Positions 33,497-45,888 of a DNA stretch of 45,888 nt are shown piece by piece. A model generated the notes under the pieces. That model ran no database searches. It was not told the DNA's origin and was given only the letters and a program-made list of their open reading frames with translations. The DNA is from Polyangiaceae bacterium (GTDB taxonomy: Bacteria > Myxococcota_A > Polyangia > Polyangiales > Polyangiaceae). Location of the stretch: positions 1 through 45,888 of the forward strand of contig JALHPN010000046.1 in assembly GCA_022842465.1 (NCBI GenBank), in the 5' to 3' direction. Made by a program: the position numbers and the translations under genes. How positions within the stretch are numbered: position 1 is the first letter of the stretch; each line of letters starts with the position of its first letter.

Positions 33497-34270
33497 TCAG
33501 ACCACCGGCCCGAGGCGCTTCGCCGTCGCGTACATGCGGCCACCGGCGTAGTAGGCGCCGATCTTCTCCTCCTCGAGGAGCGTGACCTTGTCGACGCTCT
33601 TCAGGACCGGCACGTCCGCGAACTGCGCGCCCGTGATCGCGGCGCAGCGGACGACGCGCTTGTCGCCGTCGCACGCGAACATCGCGTAGGGGATGAGGCG
33701 CTTGCCTTCGTCGCCCTCGATGCCCGTGAGCGCGACCTCGATGTAGCGGACCTGCATGTCCGAGCGATCGACCCAGATGTCGGTGCAGATGCCGACGAGG
33801 GCCTCGTCGAGGCCGCGGACGTCCCAGCCGCGCGGATCCGATCCGGCGAAGAAGCGGAAGTCCGTCGCGATGCGCAGGGGCACGATCGCGTCGCGACCGT
33901 CACGCGTGAGCTCGGGAGCGTCCTCGCGCGCGGCCCACGACGAGGGGCCGACGCCCGCGAGCATGGGCGCGCCGGTCGGCTCGAGCGGGGAGCCCGCCGC
34001 CGCCGACGTGCGCGTCGCGCCGACATCGCGCGTGTCGCGGGAGAAGTTCGGCGCCGTGTACGTCCCGCCGTGCGGGAGCGCGAACGTCTTCGGCGTCGGG
34101 AAGAGGATGTCTGCCGTCGTCCCGACGATCCGCGGGTTGTCCTTCTCGAGGGGATACCCCTCGCGGCGATCCTCCTTCCTGAGCCACCAGATGAGGCCGA
34201 AAAAGAAGATCCAGAAGAGGTAGAGAACGACCTGTGCGGTGTCGATGTACGAAGTGAATGCGTTGCCCAT
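33497..34270 (-). CDS. puhA: Photosynthetic reaction centre H subunit
   Basis: 257 aa. The N-terminal TM helix (about 10-30, AQVVLYLFWIFFFGLIWWL) with the preceding YIDTAQ is the H-subunit hallmark. A basic flank RKEDRREGYPLE follows. The cytoplasmic PRC-barrel core contains the DALVG-like EALVGICTDIWVDRSDMQVRYIEV and IPYAMFACDGDKRVVRCAAI. H caps the LM core and helps deliver protons to QB. Its presence implies a type II reaction centre, so pufL/pufM should exist elsewhere in the genome. An insertion-like Ala/Gly/Pro stretch (about 85-110) is a little longer than in Rhodobacter. SD GAGGGG about 12 bases before the ATG. Confidence 0.97.
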   Translation of the reverse strand: MGNAFTSYIDTAQVVLYLFWIFFFGLIWWLRKEDRREGYPLEKDNPRIVGTTADILFPTPKTFALPHGGTYTAPNFSRDTRDVGATRTSAAAGSPLEPTGAPMLAGVGPSSWAAREDAPELTRDGRDAIVPLRIATDFRFFAGSDPRGWDVRGLDEALVGICTDIWVDRSDMQVRYIEVALTGIEGDEGKRLIPYAMFACDGDKRVVRCAAITGAQFADVPVLKSVDKVTLLEEEKIGAYYAGGRMYATAKRLGPVV

Positions 34271-34281
34271 GTGGTGTCCCC

Positions 34282-35715
34282 TCAGTTGGGCAGCTCGGCG
34301 AGGCCGAACCGGGATGTGGTGCCGTGCACGTCGATCTTCCGGACCAACGGGCCGAGCGCGACGAGCGTGCCGAACAGAAGCGCGATCTCGATGTGGTAGA
34401 CGAACGTGTAGCCGACGACGGAAGACGTGAGGCCGGGGCCGAGCGCGCCGCGCACGGCGAGGCCGGAGAGGACGTCACGGAGGACGCCGCCGAGCGCGAT
34501 GCCGGAGCCGGCGACGGTCGCTTGCACCGCGCCCCAGGCGCCGATCGCGAGACCGGACTGGCCCCGTTCGGAGAGCGCCATCGAGGCGGTGAGGGTGCCG
34601 ACCGAGAACCAGCCGCCGCCGAAGCCGATGAGCATCGTGCCGACCCAGAAGAGGGCCGCGCTCTCGAACGGCGCGGCGAAGATGACGAACGAGAAGCCGG
34701 CGATCCCGAAGAGGGAGCCGAGCGCGGCGAGCTTCGGCGGGTTGTCGCCGCGGGAGAGCCACCGCGCCGCGAAGAAGAGCCCCGCGAGCGTGCCGCCGGC
34801 CATCGCCGCGGTCAGCAGCGTCGTCGCGTGGACGGGGAGCCCGAGGAGCTCGCCGCCGTACGGCTCGAGGAGGATGTCTTGCATGTTGAAGCCCGCGCCG
34901 CCGAGGCCGACGGCGACGAGGAGGCGGCTCGCCGGACCGCCGCGGAGGAACGCGCGAAACGACTCGCGGAAGGAGGGCGAAGCCTCCTCCTCGTCGCTCT
35001 CCACGCTCTTCTTGGGCGCGCCGCGACCCTCCTGCTTCCAGAGGGCGATGATGTTGAGGACGATGGTGACCATCGCCGCGCCCTGCACGATCTTGATGAG
35101 CTTCAGGTAGTCGAAGGACTGGAGCAGCGCGCCGAAAGAGAGCGACGCGGCGACCATCCCGACGAGGAGCATCACGTAGAGGAGCGCGACGACGCGCGGG
35201 CGGCTGTCCTTCGGCGCGAGATCGGTCGCGAGCGCGACGCCCGCGGTCTGCGTCGTGTGGAGGCCGGCGCCTATCATCAGGAAGGCGAGCCCCGCGGCCG
35301 CCTCTCCCACGAGCATCGGCGCGTACGTCCCGCGCTTCGAGAGCACGAGGAGCGCGAACGGCAGGATCGCGAGCCCCCCGAACTGCACGAGCGTGCCCAT
35401 CCAGATGTACGGGACGCGACGCCAGCCGAGGACCGACTTGTGGTTGTCGGACTTGTGGCCGATGAGCGCGCGGAACGGCGCGAAGAGGATCGGGAGCGCC
35501 ACCATCGACGCGACGAGCCAGGCCGGGATGCCGAGCTCGACGATCATGACGCGGTTCAGGGTCCCGTTGAGGAGGACGAGCACGAGGCCGACCGACACCT
35601 GGAACAGCGCGAGCCGGAGGAGGCGCGGGAGCGGGAGCTCGGGCGTCGCGGCGTCGGCGAAGGGGAGGACCTTCGGACCGAGCGCCTTCCAGAAGTCGGT
35701 GACCTTCGGGCTCAC
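34282..35715 (-). CDS. lhaA: LhaA/PucC-family light-harvesting assembly transporter-like protein
   Basis: 477 aa from GTG 35713-35715, overlapping the bchM stop (GTGA). About 12 TM helices of the BCD/MFS family. Signature regions include LNGTLNRVMIVELGIPAWLVA, FAPFRALIGHKSDNHKS, GWRRVPYIWMGTLVQFGG and GAGFNMQDILLEPYGGELLG. The position between bchM and puhA identifies it as LhaA instead of PucC. It is thought to carry (bacterio)chlorophyll to LH1 during assembly. The gap to puhA is 11 bases. Confidence 0.95.
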   Translation of the reverse strand: MSPKVTDFWKALGPKVLPFADAATPELPLPRLLRLALFQVSVGLVLVLLNGTLNRVMIVELGIPAWLVASMVALPILFAPFRALIGHKSDNHKSVLGWRRVPYIWMGTLVQFGGLAILPFALLVLSKRGTYAPMLVGEAAAGLAFLMIGAGLHTTQTAGVALATDLAPKDSRPRVVALLYVMLLVGMVAASLSFGALLQSFDYLKLIKIVQGAAMVTIVLNIIALWKQEGRGAPKKSVESDEEEASPSFRESFRAFLRGGPASRLLVAVGLGGAGFNMQDILLEPYGGELLGLPVHATTLLTAAMAGGTLAGLFFAARWLSRGDNPPKLAALGSLFGIAGFSFVIFAAPFESAALFWVGTMLIGFGGGWFSVGTLTASMALSERGQSGLAIGAWGAVQATVAGSGIALGGVLRDVLSGLAVRGALGPGLTSSVVGYTFVYHIEIALLFGTLVALGPLVRKIDVHGTTSRFGLAELPN

Positions 35716-36418
35716 GGCCGGACGAGCTCCATCGTCTGGGAGAGGTAGAAGCTCGCGTCGATGCGCTCGCTCCGCGCCACGCGGCACGGGCCCATCTCCG
35801 GGTGGGCGGTGACGCGGGCGACGAGGTCGCCCTCCGCGATCGGGACGATGTTCGGCGCGCGGTCGGCGCGCGGGAACGTCTTGCCGACCGCGTGCATGAC
35901 GGTGAGGAGCGCCGTCTTCGGGGCGAACGTGAAGACGAAGCCGCGGCCTGTGCGCGCGTAGAGGCGCGCGACCATGTCCGCCATGTCGGCGGGCTCGTAG
36001 TGGATGAGCGAGTCCATCGCCACGATCCAGTCGAACCGGCCGAGCGACGGCTCGAGCATGTCGCTCACGCGGAAGTCGACGGAGCCCTTGCCGTACTGGC
36101 CGGCCGTCCGCTCCTTGGCGAGCTGCACGAGCGTGTCGGAAATGTCGATGGCGACGACGTGCGCGCCGCGCTGGGCGGCCTCCACCGCGAGCGAGCCCGT
36201 CCCGCAGCCGGCGTCGAGCACGCGCTGGCCGGTCAGATCGCCCGGGAGGTACGAGAGGAGGGTCGCGCGCATGCGATCGCGACCGGCGCGCACCGTGCGA
36301 CGGATCCGGCTGACGGGCGCGTCCGACGTGAGCTTCGCCCACGCATCGACTGCCGTGCGGTCGAAGTACTGCTCGAGCTCCTGGCGGCGCGCGTCGTAGG
36401 TGGTGCTCGCGGCGTTCA

Positions 36419-36419
<1 letters not shown>
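35712..36419 (-). CDS. bchM: Mg-protoporphyrin IX O-methyltransferase
   Basis: 235 aa. AdoMet-binding motif VLDAGCGTGSLAVEAAQRGA (about 70-90). Other family blocks are YFDRTAVDAWAKLTSDAPV, FDWIVAMDSLIHYEP and FTFAPKTALLTVMHAVGK, and the C-terminus reads FYLSQTMELVRP. It methylates the C13 propionate of Mg-protoporphyrin, the substrate later used by AcsF. The ATG shares one base with the bchL stop. Its own stop overlaps the lhaA GTG. Confidence 0.96.
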
Positions 36420-41049
<4,630 letters not shown>

Positions 41050-41056
41050 CTTCGCC

Positions 41057-42595
41057 TCAGGCGCTGAAGTGAGCTTTTGCATCGTAGAGCGTCTCCAGCG
41101 TGATGCGATCGAGACCGCGGTCCTGTGCGAAGCGCTCGGTGTTGCGGCGCGCCTTGCCGCGGACGAAAAAGGGGATCTTCTTGAGCTCTTTCTCGGCGTC
41201 GGGGGTCCAGGGGGGGGGGAGACCCGGAACGCCGGGCACGGGCACGGGCACGGGCACGGGGGAGATGGGGGAGGCGCCGAGGTGGGAGGGGGCGTCCTGG
41301 AACTCGAAGTCTTCGCGGAACATGCCGAGGAGGTGCTCCTCGAGGCCCATCATGAGGGGGTGGACCCACGTGTCGAAGATGACGTTCGCGCCCTCGAAGC
41401 CCATCTGGGGCGAGTAGCGGGCGGGGTAGTCCTGGACGTGCACGGGGGCCGAGATGACCGCGCACGGGACGCCGAGGCGCTTGGCGATGTGGCGCTCCAT
41501 CTGCGTGCCGAGGACGAGATCGGGCGCGAGCTCGGCGATCTTCTCTTCCACGAGGAGGTGGTCGTCCGTGACGAGCGCCTCGACGCCGTGGAGGGCGGCG
41601 GCGGCGCGGACGTCGCGGGCGCGCTCGCGGCTGTACGAGCCGAGGCCGACCACGTCGAATCCGAGCTCCTCCTTCGCGATGCGCGCGGCGGAGATCGCGT
41701 GGGTCGCGTCTCCGTAGACGAAGACGCGCTTGTTCGTGAGGTAGGTCGCGTCGACCGACCGCGAGTACCAGGGCAGGTTCGACGCGCCCTCCTCGAGGAC
41801 CTCGGCGACGACCTTCGGATCGAGCTTCGCGACCTCGGCGACCTGCTTCACGAAGTCCTTCGTGCCAGAGACGCCGATGGGGACCGCGGTGACGAGCGGC
41901 TGACCGAACGTCTTCGCGAGCCACTTCGCCGCCGTGTCCGCGATCTCCGGGTAGAGGACGATCGAGAAGTCCGCGTCGGGGAGGCGCGCGATGTCGGCCG
42001 GCGAGGCGCCGAGCGGCGCCGTCACGTTCACGTCGACCCCGAGGCTCGCGAGGAGCCGCGTCACCTCGAGGAGGTCGTCACGGTGACGGAAGCCGAGCGC
42101 GGTCGGGCCGAGGAGGTTCGCGGTGGGACGCCCCGTCGCCGGACGCTCGGCACGCGGGCGCGCGCACGTCCGGACGACGCGGTAGAAGGTCTCCGCCGCG
42201 CCCCAGTTCTCCTTGTGCTGGTAGGAGGGTAGCTCGAGCGCGACGACGGGGACCGGGAGGTCGAGCGCCTTCGCGATGCCGCCGGGATCGTCCTGGATGA
42301 GCTCTGCGGTGCAGGACGCCCCGACGAGGAGAAGCTCCGGCTGGAAGCGCTCGTACGCCTCGCGCACCGTGGTCTTGAACAGCTCGGCGGTGTCCGAGCC
42401 GAGATCGCGCGCCTGGAACGTCGAGTACGTGACGGGCGGGCGGCCCTTGCGACGCTCGATCATCGTGAAGAGCAGATCGGCGTAGGTGTCGCCCTGCGGC
42501 GCGTGGAGGACGAAGTGAACGCCCTTCATCGCGGTCGCGATGCGCATCGCACCGACGTGCGGAGGTCCTTCGTAGGTCCAGACGGCGAGCTGCAT
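41057..42595 (-). CDS. bchB: Light-independent protochlorophyllide reductase subunit B
   Basis: 512 aa. N-terminus [18 protein letters not shown]. Asp36 in [10 protein letters not shown] corresponds to the unusual Asp ligand of the NB cluster. [17 protein letters not shown] (Asp282) probably carries the catalytic Asp. The C-terminal domain reads [20 protein letters not shown] and [13 protein letters not shown]. In the linker before it, a run of Val-Pro pairs (about residues 446-455) is encoded by a GGGCAC microsatellite, which is not a usual part of BchB. With BchN it forms the heterotetramer that reduces ring D of protochlorophyllide in the dark. The ATG lies one base after the bchN stop. 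Confidence 0.96.
   Translation of the reverse strand: MQLAVWTYEGPPHVGAMRIATAMKGVHFVLHAPQGDTYADLLFTMIERRKGRPPVTYSTFQARDLGSDTAELFKTTVREAYERFQPELLLVGASCTAELIQDDPGGIAKALDLPVPVVALELPSYQHKENWGAAETFYRVVRTCARPRAERPATGRPTANLLGPTALGFRHRDDLLEVTRLLASLGVDVNVTAPLGASPADIARLPDADFSIVLYPEIADTAAKWLAKTFGQPLVTAVPIGVSGTKDFVKQVAEVAKLDPKVVAEVLEEGASNLPWYSRSVDATYLTNKRVFVYGDATHAISAARIAKEELGFDVVGLGSYSRERARDVRAAAALHGVEALVTDDHLLVEEKIAELAPDLVLGTQMERHIAKRLGVPCAVISAPVHVQDYPARYSPQMGFEGANVIFDTWVHPLMMGLEEHLLGMFREDFEFQDAPSHLGASPISPVPVPVPVPGVPGLPPPWTPDAEKELKKIPFFVRGKARRNTERFAQDRGLDRITLETLYDAKAHFSA
41233..41256. repeat. (CGGGCA)4 tandem repeat inside bchB
   Basis: Four perfect copies on the plus strand, read as GTGCCC (Val-Pro) codons in bchB. 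The six-base unit means that gain or loss of copies keeps the reading frame. The flanks CGC on one side and CGGGGGAGA on the other are the same as those of the block at 26505-26540. Confidence 0.9.
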
Positions 42596-42596
42596 G

Positions 42597-44407
<1,811 letters not shown>

Positions 44408-44439
44408 CCAGTCGCTAGATGTACGTGACGGGTCGCGAG

Positions 44440-44473
44440 TGTCAAGCAAGATAGACGTCAAGCTGGGTTGACA
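44440..44473. promoter_or_regulatory. Double PpsR/CrtJ-type operator before bchF
   Basis: The plus strand reads TGT(44440-44442)-N12-ACGT(44455-44458)-N12-ACA(44471-44473). This can be read as two overlapping PpsR motifs, TGT-N12-ACg and cGT-N12-ACA, each one base from the TGT-N12-ACA consensus. TGTCAAGC, CGTCAAGC and TTGACA half-sites repeat at 16-bp spacing. It lies 33-66 bp upstream of the bchF ATG. On the minus strand it contains TTGACA-like hexamers that could serve as a -35 element. The encoded PpsR is the natural candidate. Binding is inferred. Confidence 0.6.
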
Positions 44474-44559
44474 GTGTCGGCCGGCGCTGTCGTGGGCTGT
44501 CGTCCTCGCTGGCGCCGCGGGGATCCCGCGTGCCACCCTTCGCTTCCGACTCTCCCGCC

Positions 44560-45888
44560 ATGACGCTCCGCTTCCCCTCCGTCCTGCCGTTCGTGCTGCT
44601 CGCTGCGGCGTGCTCCGTCGAGACCGCGCCGCCGTCGCCCGAGGCCGCCGTCGTGCGGTCACGCGCCGCGATCGTCGCCGGCTACGCCGACACGGCCCAT
44701 CCCGCGGTCGTCTCCCTCACGCTCGGCGAGGGATCGTTCGATGGCTCCTGCACGGGGACGATCGTGAAGATCGACCCTGCCCGTCGCATCGGGTGGGTCG
44801 CGACGGCCGCCCACTGCATCGAGACCGGCGTCTGGCGGGTGATCGAGACGGAGGACACGGCGTCCGGGACGGGCGTCGTCTACGGCGTGCTCGACTACGA
44901 GGCCGACCCCCGCTACCGCGGTCAGGACGACGACTACGCGATGGTCCGCATCCTGGGCGTCGACGCCACGACGCCCACGATCCCCCTCGTGACGAGCCCC
45001 GACGGCCTTGCGGTCGGCTCGAAGGTGACGAGCGTGGGCTTTGGCCGGACCCTGGAAGCGACGACGAACACGAAGCGCATGGCGATCGACATGACGATCG
45101 CCGAGCTCACGAGCGACCTCGTCGGCTATGTCCAGCGGACGGGCGGGATCTGCAACGGCGACAGCGGCGGGCCCGTCCTCTCCGGGTCCGGACCTGCGGA
45201 GCGGGTCGTCGCGATCCACTCCTACGGCGTCGAGGGCTGCCAGGACCGCGCCTACAGCGCCCGCGTCACCGACGGGCTCGCGTTCTTCGGAGCACAGCTC
45301 GCGAAGCCGCTCCCGGCGCTGTCGTGCGATCTGTGTCGGAGGATCGAGACCTCGGGGAAGGGCGCATGCGCCGCCATCACGACCGCCTGCCTCGCCGACG
45401 ACGACTGCCGCGGCTACCAGGACTGCATCGCGGCGAGGAAGAAGGACGCCGCCACCTGCGCGAGCGAGTTCACGCTCGCGGCGGGGCCGTCCCTCGCCGC
45501 GAAGAGCTGCGCGTGCGGCGGCCCGTGCGCGGAGGCCTGCGCGAACGACGCGTCGTGCGCGGGCGTCGGGAAGTGCGGGGCCGAGGTGCGGGCGGAGGCA
45601 GAGTGCTCGGCGTGCATCGAGAGCGCGTGCTGCGCCGAGCACAGTGACTGCACCGGCGACGGGCGATGTCACCTCTGCCTCGAGAAGGACGACACGTTCC
45701 CGTCCTGCACGAAGAACGAGCCGCGGAAGAGGCTCGCGGCCTGCGCGAAGGACAAGTGCGCTGCGCCCTGCGCGGGGTCGACGCTCCCGACCATCGGCGT
45801 GGAGGAGGCCCCCGCACCGGAGGAGGCCGCCCCGCCGGAGGAGGAGGCCGGCTGTCGCGTCGCGCGGGCCCGCGGCCCGGCCTCGCCG
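44560..45888 (+). CDS. Trypsin-like serine protease lipoprotein (3' partial)
   Basis: 443 residues visible, open at the window end. The signal peptide ends in LLAAACS, a lipobox. The S1 protease domain has TAAHC (catalytic His), DDDYAMVRI (Asp) and CNGDSGGPVL (Ser). After it, about 150 residues are very rich in Cys in paired repeats (e.g. CDLCRRIETSGKGACAAI and ACLADDDCRGYQDC), a disulfide-bonded module common in myxobacterial secreted proteins. A Pro/Glu-rich linker and EAGCRVARARGPAS follow and resemble the start of a MYXO-CTERM sorting signal. Divergent from bchF, with 152 bases of shared upstream DNA, and it forms the right border of the photosynthesis module. Confidence 0.9.
   Translation, partial: MTLRFPSVLPFVLLAAACSVETAPPSPEAAVVRSRAAIVAGYADTAHPAVVSLTLGEGSFDGSCTGTIVKIDPARRIGWVATAAHCIETGVWRVIETEDTASGTGVVYGVLDYEADPRYRGQDDDYAMVRILGVDATTPTIPLVTSPDGLAVGSKVTSVGFGRTLEATTNTKRMAIDMTIAELTSDLVGYVQRTGGICNGDSGGPVLSGSGPAERVVAIHSYGVEGCQDRAYSARVTDGLAFFGAQLAKPLPALSCDLCRRIETSGKGACAAITTACLADDDCRGYQDCIAARKKDAATCASEFTLAAGPSLAAKSCACGGPCAEACANDASCAGVGKCGAEVRAEAECSACIESACCAEHSDCTGDGRCHLCLEKDDTFPSCTKNEPRKRLAACAKDKCAAPCAGSTLPTIGVEEAPAPEEAAPPEEEAGCRVARARGPASP

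Overview
The window is about 45.9 kb of very GC-rich, densely coded bacterial DNA with no tRNA, rRNA or CRISPR array that I can see. The gene content points to a myxobacterium (Myxococcota). It includes a Ser/Thr kinase-like protein with a PEGA domain and poly-proline tail, an FHA-sigma54 activator, a von Willebrand lipoprotein, hybrid histidine kinases, and surface proteins ending in GC-TM-Arg (MYXO-CTERM-like) tails. The taxonomic call is inferred from these families, not from a marker gene.

The main feature is a compact photosynthesis gene module on the minus strand between about 44.4 and 27.7 kb. In transcription order it reads bchF-bchN-bchB-bchH-bchL-bchM-lhaA-puhA-puhB-puhC-(95-aa protein)-acsF-puhE-ppaA/aerR-ppsR. 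Most junctions are 4-nt stop/start overlaps (ATGA or GTGA), and the others have gaps of 33 nt or less, so it looks like one transcription unit of 15 genes and about 16.7 kb. It covers Mg insertion (BchH), methylation (BchM), oxygen-dependent ring E closure (AcsF), light-independent protochlorophyllide reduction (BchLNB) and C3-vinyl hydration (BchF). It also covers reaction-centre H subunit and assembly (PuhA, PuhB, PuhC, PuhE, LhaA) and a repressor/antirepressor pair (PpsR, PpaA). The gene order up to puhE is that of purple bacteria. The unusual points are the myxobacterial setting, the two regulators at the 3' end of the operon, and the non-photosynthetic genes on both sides. pufLM, bchXYZ, bchC, bchD, bchI, bchG and crt are not here and must lie elsewhere if the pathway works. 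Just upstream of bchF is a double PpsR-type motif, TGT-N12-ACGT-N12-ACA.

Left part (1-11.7 kb): a CHAP-domain exported hydrolase faces a tightly coupled minus-strand envelope operon (vWA lipoprotein, beta-helix surface protein, 7-TM protein, membrane-anchored ankyrin protein). An FHA-sigma54 activator follows, then an ArsR/SRPBCC pair with two matching palindromic operators. After these come a probable pseudokinase with a PEGA domain and an M20 peptidase.

Middle part (11.8-27.7 kb): a bacteriophytochrome kinase with all the biliverdin-pocket residues I could check lies 7 nt before its single-domain response regulator. GAF, beta-sandwich and coiled-coil proteins follow. Next are DNA polymerase II, a hybrid histidine kinase, a Rieske oxygenase, a YdeI-like protein with a TVP38 membrane protein, an apparently frameshifted small lipoprotein, an esterase and YebC. 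A 300-bp inverted-repeat element carrying GGGCAC microsatellites abuts a GFA-family gene, and a DUF4142 lipoprotein follows. The same GGGCAC repeat recurs inside bchB. The right edge holds a truncated (window-end) trypsin-like lipoprotein divergent from bchF.
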